Of a stretch of 53,213 nt of DNA, positions 39,093 to 46,700 are shown in pieces; the stretch's first letter is position 1, and every line of letters begins with the position of its first letter. Under the pieces are notes generated by a model. That model saw only the letters and a program-made list of their open reading frames with translations, ran no database searches and was not told where the DNA came from. The DNA is from Candidatus Aquidulcis sp. (GTDB lineage Bacteria; Chloroflexota; Anaerolineae; Anaerolineales; UBA4823). The stretch covers positions 68,045 to 121,257 of the forward strand of contig DYIZ01000001.1 of assembly GCA_020723385.1 (NCBI GenBank), written 5' to 3'. Both the position numbers and the translations under genes were made by a program.

Positions 39093-39743
39093 TTAGTTGT
39101 AGAACGGCTTCATCGAAGCAGCCACGATCTTGCGGAACTTCGCCAGGTCGGCTTCGATGCCATAAGTCTCGAAGTAGGCCTTGAGTTTGGCCTTGTCTTC
39201 GTCGGTGAGCGGCTCGATCTTGGTATTGTTGCCGATGGATTTCCACTGCCCGCCGATGTACACATTGCCGCGAATCAGGTAGTTGGCAAAGTTCTCGCCG
39301 GCATCCCCAACGATCACCAGATCACCCTTGAGCATGTAGGTTCCTACTTCGTTGCCCACGTTCCCGGCGATGATGATCGTCGCGCCTTTGTTCATCGTGG
39401 CGGTGAAATCCCCGGCGTTGCCTTTGACTACGACCGTCCCGCCATAGCAATACTGGCCTACGCCGTAATCGGCATTGCCTTCGATGATGATCGTCCCGGC
39501 AGTCATATTATCGGCAGCATAATTGGCGGCGTTCTTCTGCACCTTGATGGTTGCCCCGGCGTTGAGTACGCCAACATAGTCGCCAGCGTCGCCCAGGATG
39601 ACGATCTCGCCATGTTTGAACCCGGCAGCCAGGCCGCTCAGATGAGAGGCATTCTTAATTTTCACCGGTACGCCGTTCACGCTCTCGCGCAGTGCGCTGT
39701 TGACAGCCTTGAGATCCTTAGTTTTTGCGTCTATCGTTTTCAT
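39093..39743 (-). CDS. GXGXG-motif protein (glutamate synthase C-terminal domain, GltB3-like)
   Basis: 216-aa right-handed beta-helix protein corresponding to the C-terminal domain of large glutamate synthase or to FwdC-like GXGXG proteins. It has repeats of the type GEIVILGDAGDYVG, GTIIIEGNADYGVG, GTVVVKGNAGDF, ATIIIAGNVGNEVG and DLVIVGDAGENFANYL. Structural partner of the FMN-domain protein encoded next. ATG 39743 is preceded by GGAG. It lies downstream of the FrhB-like gene across a repeat array at 39761-39878. Confidence 0.9.
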   Translation of the reverse strand: MKTIDAKTKDLKAVNSALRESVNGVPVKIKNASHLSGLAAGFKHGEIVILGDAGDYVGVLNAGATIKVQKNAANYAADNMTAGTIIIEGNADYGVGQYCYGGTVVVKGNAGDFTATMNKGATIIIAGNVGNEVGTYMLKGDLVIVGDAGENFANYLIRGNVYIGGQWKSIGNNTKIEPLTDEDKAKLKAYFETYGIEADLAKFRKIVAASMKPFYN

Positions 39744-39760
39744 AAGTTGTCTCCGTTTTT

Positions 39761-39878
39761 CAGCGGTCAGCAGTCAGCAGTTGTCAGTTATTCGTTATCG
39801 CGATCGTCCGTCACTATCCATTATTCACTGATCACTGATCACTGCTCACTGATTACTGATCACTAATCACTGGTAACT
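39761..39878. repeat. Palindromic array of GTCAGCAG / CACTGATCACTG words
   Basis: The left part CAGCGGTCAGCAGTCAGCAG faces a right part that reiterates CACTGATCACTGATCACTGC and CACTGATTACTGATCACT. It occupies the gap between the FrhB-like and GXGXG genes. A related single arm is at 52652. Confidence 0.8.
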
Positions 39879-41043
39879 AGCATCCCGTACACCCGCTTCT
39901 GACTTCCTTCAGCACGCCCGGCCGGACTGGGGTCCGGTAGAGACGGGTGAACTGCTGAATGGCTTCGCCGCGCTTGAGCGGGTCGGCCAGCGCATCGAGC
40001 ATGAGAATTTGCAGGTCTTTGAAGGCCTGGGCGCGCGCACGGCGGTCTTTCTCCTCGGCGGCGGCGGCCAGGGCGGCCTCGTCCACCCGGTGGGTGGTCT
40101 CCAGCAGATTCATCTGGATAGCGTTGCGCACGAAAATGTCGCCGGTGCGGGAGCGGATGATGAGGGTGGAAGTCCCCTCGGGTGCGCCCAGCGTCCCAAT
40201 GGCGATATCAGCCGACTCGCCCAAATAATCGTCGCAGCTCCCGCAGCCGGTGCGGGTGAAGCTCTCGGCTTGCTGGCGCGGGATGGTGCGCACGCTGCCA
40301 TCCCACAGGACGGCGCGCATCCATTCGCGGTCGGGTGAGATTTCCAGCCGCTTGACCTGCTCGGGGGCGACATCCATTCGTTTGACCAGGACTTCTTCGA
40401 CAACCTCGGGCTTATAAATACCGGTGCAGAATATGGCGACCGTCAGGCGGATGACCTCCTGATAAACCTGCAAGCGGGGGTTGGTGGATGATTTCAACTT
40501 GCGGATGGCCTGGGCGGCGCAGGGTGTGGCGACCACCGCCAGGTTTTGGAAACCGCCCTCGAAAACGGCCTCGTTGAGTGCATCGAAGACCGGCGCCCAC
40601 AGATATTGCGGCCCCATGGCGCTGACGATTTCCTCGACGGTCGTAACGACGCGCGCCACCGGTTCCAGGCTCCACGGGTTCACATCCAGCATGATCACCC
40701 CGTCCAGCAAGCCAGAACTGCGCCCGGCGGTCAGGATGGCGCGAATGACATCGTTCGGCGCGCCAGATTTGACCGGGCCGCGTGCTGATGCGGCCAAAAC
40801 TGAGCGCGACTCAAGCGGCGCCCAGCGCTGCAGACGCGGGCAGGCTTCCTCGCAGAAGTGCTGGCAGAACGTGCAGCTATCGAAATTGGTTTTTGTGTAT
40901 CCCACGGTTTTAGTGCGCTTCTCCACGACCGGATGATCCCCTTCGGCCCAGGCGAGAACCTGCTTCGAGCAGGCTGCCACGCACAGGCCGCACCCGGCGC
41001 AAGTGTCGAGCGACCAGACCTCTGTTTCTAAGCGTTTCGACAT
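39877..41043 (-). CDS. FrhB/FdhB-like iron-sulfur flavoprotein
   Basis: 388-aa protein of the coenzyme F420 hydrogenase/dehydrogenase beta-subunit family. The N-terminal cluster motif is CAGCGLCVAACSKQVLAW, followed by a second cysteine set CTFCQHFCEEACP. The family middle region includes VVATPCAAQAIRKLK and FCTGIYKPEVVEE, and cysteines in RTGCGSCDDYLGESADIAIG. It ends SGCTGC. In this family FAD and [4Fe-4S] clusters connect F420, ferredoxin or other carriers. The start at 41043 has AGGAGG upstream. Between HdrA-MvhD and GltB3-like genes, so probably an electron-wiring subunit of the same complex. Confidence 0.85.
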   Translation of the reverse strand: MSKRLETEVWSLDTCAGCGLCVAACSKQVLAWAEGDHPVVEKRTKTVGYTKTNFDSCTFCQHFCEEACPRLQRWAPLESRSVLAASARGPVKSGAPNDVIRAILTAGRSSGLLDGVIMLDVNPWSLEPVARVVTTVEEIVSAMGPQYLWAPVFDALNEAVFEGGFQNLAVVATPCAAQAIRKLKSSTNPRLQVYQEVIRLTVAIFCTGIYKPEVVEEVLVKRMDVAPEQVKRLEISPDREWMRAVLWDGSVRTIPRQQAESFTRTGCGSCDDYLGESADIAIGTLGAPEGTSTLIIRSRTGDIFVRNAIQMNLLETTHRVDEAALAAAAEEKDRRARAQAFKDLQILMLDALADPLKRGEAIQQFTRLYRTPVRPGVLKEVRSGCTGC

Positions 41044-41060
41044 AGTTCCTCCTGTTTGAG

Positions 41061-41140
41061 AGTAAACATGTAGGCAAGTAGGCATGTAGACGGGTTTGCG
41101 AGCGCCTGTCTACCTGTTTACTTGTGTACTTGACTACTTA
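41061..41140. repeat. Palindromic array of AAGTAGGCATGTAGAC / GTCTACCTGTTTACT words
   Basis: AGTAAAC (41061-41067) faces GTTTACT (41116-41122), GTAGAC (41086-41091) faces GTCTAC (41108-41113), with intermediate GTAGGCA/TGTACTT words. It fills the HdrA-FrhB intergenic gap and overlaps the hdrA 3' end. Confidence 0.75.
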
Positions 41141-43193
41141 TTTCTTCCACAAAATCTGTCATTTTCTCGGCAAATTTCTTGCCGTCATCCACAGTCAAAA
41201 ATTCCAGTCTCAGGCGGCGGGGATCAACGCCGTGCGCCTTAAGCTCGGTTCTGAGTTTTTCGATGCGCTCCTGGGCGTACAGGTTGCCCGTGCCGTAGTG
41301 ACACTCACCGGGCGGGCAGGCGCCCAGGAAGACGCCATCCGCGCCGCTGATGAAGGCCCACAGGATGTGATAGGGGTCGAAGCGAGCCGAGCAGTTCATG
41401 CGCAGGATGCGGACGTTGGCCGGATAGGGGATGCGCCGCGAGCCGGCCATGTCGGCAGCGCCGTAGGCGCTCCACTCGCAGGCCAGGGCGATGATCTTTG
41501 GGCCGCCGTTTTGGCGGGTTTGCAGAGCCGCCGCAATTTGCGCTGGAATCTCGTGATTGTCCCAGCCCGGCAGGGTGATGGCTTTGACCGGGCATACGAC
41601 CACGCAGTTGCCGCAGCCGATGCAGCGCATCTCGTCCACTTCCGAGAGCGACAGAACGCCGTCACGTTTTTCCAGCCGGATCGCCTGCGTGGGGCAGACC
41701 TGCGGGCAGTTGCCGCATCCAGTACACAGCACGGCTTCGATTGCTGCCACTGGCGTGTCCACCGTCAGCTTATCCTGGCTGAGGAAGCGCGCCGCCCGCG
41801 AGCTGGTGAGGTAGGCCTGGAAGAGGGCTTCGGCGGTGTCGGCGGGCTGCTGGGCGCTGCCGAGCACGTAAATCCCGGGGTCGGCATACCGCCCGGGGCG
41901 CAGGCGCACGCGCGGCTCGGCCAGGAAACCAGCTTCGTCTTGCGGCAGGCCGAGCAGTGAGGCCAGGGCAGGCGAGTCGTCATGCGGGATGAGTGGCATG
42001 GTCAGCACCACCCGGTCGAAGGGAATGCGCACCGGCTCGCCGGTCAGCGTGTCGAGCACGTCCACCGATTGGTCGCCGATGACCGGCGGGCGGTCATGGC
42101 GGTAACGGAAGAAAGTGACCCCCTGCTTGCGGGCCTCCATGAATTCACCCTCGTAGCTCCCGCCAATGCCGCCCAGGTAGAGATCGCGAAACAACACGGT
42201 GACGTTGGCGTTAGGGTTGAGCTGTCTGACGCGCATCGCCTGCCGGATGCCTATGTTGCAGCACACGCGTGAGCAGCGCTGGCGCTGGCTTTCCTCGGCG
42301 CAGAAGATCATGACGATGTTTTCGAGTCCCAGCATTTTGCCCGGCGCAATGGCCTGTTCCAATTCCTTCTCGAACTCGGCCTGCGTTTTGACGCGGGTGC
42401 GGTCGAACCAACGTGAGACGCCCAGCGATTTGGGCTGTGCGCCGTTGTCCACCACAATCGAGCCGACAACGTAAGTGATGGATTGATCGCCCTGTTGGAT
42501 TTTGACTTCGTACTCGCCGGGATGCCCGCTGACTTCGGTCACCTGGGCGTTGAAGAGGGCGTCAATCATGGGGTGTTTGAGCACCAGGGTGCTCTTCTCG
42601 GCGAGCAGTTGGCGGGTGCGTTCCTGAAAGTCGGGGATCGAGCCGCCGAGGGCGCCCGACTTTTCGAGCAGGGTGACACGCATTCCGCTGTCAGCCAGCG
42701 CCAGCGCCACGGTGAGGGCGCTCAACCCGGAGCCGATCACCAGCGCGGCTTTGACCACGCGCCCGTGATGCGAAGGTGTAGGGGATGTCGTCGCCAGGCG
42801 GGCTACGCCCATCTCGATGAGGCCAGCAGCCTTGAGGAGCGCCAGCTTGTCCCCGGCGTGAACATAAGCCACTTGCTCGCGCACATCGGCGACGTTGAGA
42901 TAGCCGGGTTCGAGCGCGGGCTGTACGGCCTGGCGGAATAGCTTTTCGACCAGGCGAGGGGAGCAGCCCGCAATGAGCACGCGATCCAATTTTTGTTCGG
43001 CAATTGCCTGGCGGATGCGCGCCTGCCCGTCTTTCGAGCACGGGTAAGACTCGCGGGCTGCGTAAACCACCTCGGGAATAGCGCCCGCATCCTGGCGCAG
43101 CGCCTCGGTGTCCAGCGTTCCCGAAATCTTCCCGCCGCAGTCGCAAATGAATACGCCTACTCGTGGTACGGTTTTGATCATTTCATCTGTCAT
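41118..43193 (-). CDS. hdrA: HdrA-like bifurcating flavoprotein fused to an MvhD domain
   Basis: 691-aa protein. N-terminal HdrA-type segment VGVFICDCGGKISGTLD and ESYPCSKDGQARI/LIAGCSPRLVEKLF, FAD-binding ALVIGSGLSALTVALALADSGM, then CSRVCCNIGIRQAM. Two [4Fe-4S] motifs are CTGCGNCPQVCPTQAI and CIGCGNCVVVCPVKAI. The C-terminus (about 565-691) is an MvhD domain: IIALACEWSAYGAAD, RILRMNCSARFDP and GADGVFLGACPPGECHYGTGN. HdrA is the flavin-based bifurcation subunit of heterodisulfide reductases, and MvhD is its electron-entry partner. With NuoEF encoded upstream, NADH/ferredoxin-linked bifurcation or confurcation is likely. It starts 5 bases after the preceding gene. Confidence 0.93.
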   Translation of the reverse strand: MTDEMIKTVPRVGVFICDCGGKISGTLDTEALRQDAGAIPEVVYAARESYPCSKDGQARIRQAIAEQKLDRVLIAGCSPRLVEKLFRQAVQPALEPGYLNVADVREQVAYVHAGDKLALLKAAGLIEMGVARLATTSPTPSHHGRVVKAALVIGSGLSALTVALALADSGMRVTLLEKSGALGGSIPDFQERTRQLLAEKSTLVLKHPMIDALFNAQVTEVSGHPGEYEVKIQQGDQSITYVVGSIVVDNGAQPKSLGVSRWFDRTRVKTQAEFEKELEQAIAPGKMLGLENIVMIFCAEESQRQRCSRVCCNIGIRQAMRVRQLNPNANVTVLFRDLYLGGIGGSYEGEFMEARKQGVTFFRYRHDRPPVIGDQSVDVLDTLTGEPVRIPFDRVVLTMPLIPHDDSPALASLLGLPQDEAGFLAEPRVRLRPGRYADPGIYVLGSAQQPADTAEALFQAYLTSSRAARFLSQDKLTVDTPVAAIEAVLCTGCGNCPQVCPTQAIRLEKRDGVLSLSEVDEMRCIGCGNCVVVCPVKAITLPGWDNHEIPAQIAAALQTRQNGGPKIIALACEWSAYGAADMAGSRRIPYPANVRILRMNCSARFDPYHILWAFISGADGVFLGACPPGECHYGTGNLYAQERIEKLRTELKAHGVDPRRLRLEFLTVDDGKKFAEKMTDFVEEISSQVHK

Positions 43194-43198
43194 AAGTT

Positions 43199-43894
43199 TT
43201 ATCCTTCATCCTCCGGCGTACTCATCAAGCCGGCGATGTCTTGGACAAAATTGGGCCGTAAGTCAAGCTCCCCGCCCAGCCGGTAATAGCCGAGGTGGTA
43301 AGCTGATTCTTTCGGGGATACATACTGGAACCCGGCGACATTCTCGAATTTGAACGCCCCGGTCGGGCAGATGAGCACGCACGTTCCGCAACCGATGCAG
43401 CGCGAGGAGGTCACCTGGAATGGCGTGGCGACTTTCTTGGCAATGCCGCGCTGGATGACGCTGATGGCGTTGACCCCAACGATCTCGTCGCAGGCGCGCA
43501 CGCACAGGCCGCACAGCACGCAGGCGTTCTCCTCCTCCAGCTTGAAGCGCACGTCTTTCACGCCCAGCTCCTCGCCCAGGGCCAGGATTTCGGGGGTGTT
43601 GTACGATCCGGCCAGGATCAGCTCGGCGGTCATGCGCCGGCTGCGAACGACCATCTCGCTGTTGGTTTTCACCACTGCGCCTTCTTCACATGGGTAAACG
43701 CAGGAGGCGACGATGCGGGAACGGCCATTCGGGAAGATCACCTCGACCACGCACAACCGGCAGCCGCCGTAAGGCTCGAGCGCCGGGTGATAGCACAACG
43801 TGGGAATGTGGATGCCATGCTCGCGGCAGGCTTCCAGCAGTGAGCGGCCCTCTTGAACTTCGATGGGTTTGTCGTCAATGGTTAGATGGATCAT
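43199..43894 (-). CDS. HoxU/NuoG N-terminal-like iron-sulfur subunit
   Basis: 231-aa protein. N-terminal plant-type [2Fe-2S] domain (TLCYHPALEPYGGCRLCVVEV, then VASCVYPC), the NuoG-type linker with EGAVVKTNSEMV, and two [4Fe-4S] motifs, CVLCGLCVRACDEIVG and CIGCGTCVLICPTGAF. No molybdopterin or H-cluster domain follows, so it is the short diaphorase-type subunit (HoxU-like). It wires NuoEF to HdrA-MvhD. The start at 43894 is supported by GGAGGTG inside the end of the upstream gene, 2 bases away. Confidence 0.92.
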   Translation of the reverse strand: MIHLTIDDKPIEVQEGRSLLEACREHGIHIPTLCYHPALEPYGGCRLCVVEVIFPNGRSRIVASCVYPCEEGAVVKTNSEMVVRSRRMTAELILAGSYNTPEILALGEELGVKDVRFKLEEENACVLCGLCVRACDEIVGVNAISVIQRGIAKKVATPFQVTSSRCIGCGTCVLICPTGAFKFENVAGFQYVSPKESAYHLGYYRLGGELDLRPNFVQDIAGLMSTPEDEG

Positions 43895-43896
43895 GG

Positions 43897-45756
43897 TCAA
43901 TTCACCTCCACCGCGTCGAATTTGCACACGTTCATACAAACGCCGCAGCGAGTACACAGCTCGTCGTCAATCACGTGCAGCTCGCGTTTAGCGCCGCTGA
44001 TAGCGTTGCTGGTGCAGTTGCGCAGGCAGACCATACAGCCGTTGCATTTTTCGGGGATGATGGAATATGTGATCAGCCCTTTGCACACTTTGGCGGGACA
44101 CTTCTTGTCGAAGATGTGCGCCTCGTATTCGTCGCGGAAGTAACGGATGGTGGTCAATACCGGGTTAGGAGCGGTCTGCCCCAGGCCGCATAGGGAACTG
44201 CTCTTGACCGCCGAGGCCAGCTCGAGCAGGTAATCCACGTCGCCGGGCTGGCCTTTCCCGGCGCAGATGCGCTCCAGCGTCGAGAGCATGGCCTTCGTCC
44301 CGATGCGGCAGGGTACGCACTTCCCGCAAGATTCCTCCTGCGTGAAGTTCATAAAATAGCGGGCGAAGTCCACCATGCAGGTGTCCTCGTCGGCTACCAC
44401 CAAACCGCCGGAGCCGACGATCGCTCCCAATGCAGTGAGCGACTCGTAATCAATGGGCACATCGAGGTGCTCGGCGGGCAGGCAGCCGCCCGACGGGCCG
44501 CCGATCTGGGCAGCTTTGAAGGCTTTTCCATTGGGGATACCGCCGCCGATGTCGAAGATCAACTGGCGCAGCGAAATCCCCATGGGGACTTCGGCCAGGC
44601 CGGTGTTGTTGATCTTGCCGACGACGGAAAAGATCATTGTGCCTTTGCTCTTCTCGGTGCCGATGGCGGAATACCATTCCGCACCCTGCCGGATGACGAT
44701 GGGGATTGATGCCCAGCTTTTGACGTTGTTGATATTGGTGGGCTTGCCCCACAGACCCTCCTCAGCGGGATACGGGGGACGCGGGCGCGGCTCGCCGATG
44801 CGTCCCTCGATGGATGCCATCAGCGCGGTCTCTTCGCCGCAGACGAAGGCCCCTGCCCCGAGGCGGACGCCTAACATAAAATCGAACCCGCTGCCGAGGA
44901 TGTCTTTACCCAGGAGACCGGCGGTTTCCGCTTGTTTGATGGCGAGCTTGAGATTCTCGACTGCCAGGGGGTACTCAGCCCGAATGTACACAAATCCCTG
45001 GTGGACGCCCATCGCATACGCGCCGATGACCATGCCCTCGATAACGGAATGAGGGTTGCCTTCCACCACCGAGCGATCCATGAATGCCCCCGGATCGCCT
45101 TCGTCTGCGTTGCAGACGATGAAGCCTGCGCCAACTTTCAGCACGTTATTGCGGCATAACTGCCACTTGGTCCCGGTGGAGAACCCGGCGCCGCCGCGTC
45201 CCCGCAGGCCGGAGGCCTTCACTTCGGCGATGACCTGCTCGGGTGTCATCGAGGCGAGCACTTTCTCCAGGGCGGTGTATCCCCCCAGGGCCGCGTAATC
45301 CTCGAGCTTGGTGGGGTCAATCCGCCCATTGAAATCGAGCACCAATCGCTTTTGCCGCTGGTAGAAAGGCAGATCCGGTTCGAGTTTGATGTGTTCGCCC
45401 GTGAGTGGATCGGTGTAAAGCAAGCGGTCCAGCACCTGCCCCTTAACGAGGGTTTTCTCGACGATGTCGGGCACATCCTGCACGCGGATTTTCTGGTACG
45501 AGATGCGCTGCGGGTAAACGGTGATGAGCGGGCCGCACTCGCAAAAACCAGGACACCCCGTGCCAACAACTTCGATCTGGGTGTCCAATTTGGTATTTTT
45601 GATTTCATCACGCAGGGCGGCCAGGACTTTCTGGCTGCCCAGGGCGCGACAGCCAGTGCCGTCGCACACACGCAGGCAGGGCTTGGTTTCGTCCCAGCCA
45701 GCGGCCATTGATTTTTGCCAGGTTTGGAATTCTGACACAGATTGTAAATGATTCAT
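43897..45756 (-). CDS. nuoF: NuoF/HoxF-type NADH-binding flavoprotein subunit
   Basis: 619-aa subunit. N-terminal thioredoxin-like [2Fe-2S] domain (CLRVCDGTGCRALGS, then GTGCPGFCECGP). The Rossmann-like FMN/NADH region contains GLRGRGGAGFSTGTKW, CNADEGDPGAFMDR and GAGAFVCGEETALMASIEG. The N3-type cluster is ESCGKCVPCRIGTK, followed by SLCGLGQTAPNPV. The C-terminal ferredoxin domain has CNGCMVCLRNCTSNAI and CTRCGVCMNVCKFDAV. This is the extended NuoF form common in bifurcating hydrogenases and dehydrogenases. It oxidises or reduces NAD(H) for the complex. ATG 45756 is preceded by AAGGAG. Confidence 0.96.
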   Translation of the reverse strand: MNHLQSVSEFQTWQKSMAAGWDETKPCLRVCDGTGCRALGSQKVLAALRDEIKNTKLDTQIEVVGTGCPGFCECGPLITVYPQRISYQKIRVQDVPDIVEKTLVKGQVLDRLLYTDPLTGEHIKLEPDLPFYQRQKRLVLDFNGRIDPTKLEDYAALGGYTALEKVLASMTPEQVIAEVKASGLRGRGGAGFSTGTKWQLCRNNVLKVGAGFIVCNADEGDPGAFMDRSVVEGNPHSVIEGMVIGAYAMGVHQGFVYIRAEYPLAVENLKLAIKQAETAGLLGKDILGSGFDFMLGVRLGAGAFVCGEETALMASIEGRIGEPRPRPPYPAEEGLWGKPTNINNVKSWASIPIVIRQGAEWYSAIGTEKSKGTMIFSVVGKINNTGLAEVPMGISLRQLIFDIGGGIPNGKAFKAAQIGGPSGGCLPAEHLDVPIDYESLTALGAIVGSGGLVVADEDTCMVDFARYFMNFTQEESCGKCVPCRIGTKAMLSTLERICAGKGQPGDVDYLLELASAVKSSSLCGLGQTAPNPVLTTIRYFRDEYEAHIFDKKCPAKVCKGLITYSIIPEKCNGCMVCLRNCTSNAISGAKRELHVIDDELCTRCGVCMNVCKFDAVEVN

Positions 45757-45771
45757 GCTTCTGGCTCCTTA

Positions 45772-45855
45772 CACGAAAAATGGCGAAAGGGCGCGAAATA
45801 GATCGCTCAGCGATTCTCTTCGCGCACATTTTCGTGTGCTTTCGTGTATTTCGCG
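45772..45855. repeat. Palindromic array of ACACGAAAA / TTTTCGTGT words
   Basis: ACACGAAAA (45772-45780) faces TTTTCGTGT (45830-45838); GCGCGAA (45792-45798) faces TTCGCGC (45820-45826); a further TTTCGTGTATTTCGCG follows. Located between the nuoE and nuoF genes. Confidence 0.75.
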
Positions 45856-45857
45856 TC

Positions 45858-46334
45858 TCATTCTTTCGCTTCTGTGCGCAGGACGGTTTTGAGCAGCGCA
45901 TCAACCTTTTGGGTGGTCATCTGCCCCGAATATTCCCCATCGGTAACGACGATGGGGCCGAGAGCGCACGCCCCCAGGCAGTTGACCGTCTCGAGGGTGA
46001 AGAGGTGGTCGCGGGTGGTGTCGCCGGCTTTGATGCCGAGCTTGGATTCGAGCCGGTCGAGCACCTGCGGGCTGCCGCGCACGTGGCAGGCGGTACCCAT
46101 GCACACATGCAGGCAGTGCTTGCCTTTGGGCTTGAGGCTGAAGGCGTTGTAGAATGTGGCGACGCTGTAAGCTTGTGAGAGCGGCACGCCCAATCGCTCG
46201 CTGGCAAGGATGAGCGCTTCGGGAGGCAGGTAACGGTAACGCTCCTGAATTTCTTCCAGCGCGGCGATGAGCGAACCGTCGCCCATGGCTTCCTTGTTGA
46301 TGATGTCGTTGATTTCGCTGACGGATACTTGCAT
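45858..46334 (-). CDS. nuoE: NuoE/HoxE-type [2Fe-2S] subunit
   Basis: 158-aa thioredoxin-like ferredoxin. N-terminal helical domain (INDIINKEAMGDGSLIAALEEIQERYRYLPPEAL), then FYNAFSLKPKGKHCLHVCMGTACHVRG and ETVNCLGACALGPIVVTDGEY, with the four cluster cysteines in CxxxxC and CxxxC arrangement. First gene of the seven-gene electron-transfer operon and partner of NuoF. The start is set at ATG 46334 with GGAG 7 bases upstream; the GTG two codons earlier is less likely. Confidence 0.95.
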   Translation of the reverse strand: MQVSVSEINDIINKEAMGDGSLIAALEEIQERYRYLPPEALILASERLGVPLSQAYSVATFYNAFSLKPKGKHCLHVCMGTACHVRGSPQVLDRLESKLGIKAGDTTRDHLFTLETVNCLGACALGPIVVTDGEYSGQMTTQKVDALLKTVLRTEAKE

Positions 46335-46700
46335 AGGCACGCTCCGGGAAATGGGTTGAATGTTGGAAGGTTGAAAGTTGCAAGTGAAAAACGAATACTA
46401 TCCGCGGGGGAAGCGGGGTATTTATAGTTTAGCGATAAGCGGGTGGGAATGTCATAAAAATGTGGGTCGAGAATGTGAAAGACGCGTGAAAAATAAGGGC
46501 GGATGGCAAATTCTTTTGGTCACTGAACCTCATGCGGAAGTTGTCAGTATGACTCTAAGTATAGATACAAGTTCATGTCAAGCTATGCGATGGGTTCGAT
46601 ATATAAAGGCGTGATAAAATGGGGCTGAATGGATCTGCTCATGATCACAGGTAGGGTATCTATTCTCATTTACATTCGTTGACTGGGGTTCACTGACTTT
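46335..46700. other. Divergent intergenic region with a half-array
   Basis: 366 bases between nuoE (-) and the permease gene (+). It contains a single-sided word array TTGAATGTTGGAAGGTTGAA... (46354-46385) near nuoE. Promoters for both directions should be here, but I see only partial matches (e.g. TATAAA on the minus strand near 46424). No ORF with coding character. Confidence 0.4.

Noticed and set aside
37522-39743. Complete glutamate synthase
   Set aside because: Only the FMN and GXGXG modules are present; no N-terminal Cys glutaminase domain occurs in the operon. The only GATase-2 domain in the window belongs to glmS.
43199-45756. Bifurcating [FeFe]-hydrogenase operon
   Set aside because: NuoE, NuoF and HoxU-like subunits are present, but no H-cluster subunit (no TSCCP/PCxxK motifs) was found in neighbouring genes.
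46378-46614. Small plus-strand ORF upstream of the permease gene
   Set aside because: No ribosome-binding site, no recognisable domain, and it overlaps the probable divergent promoter region and a half-array.
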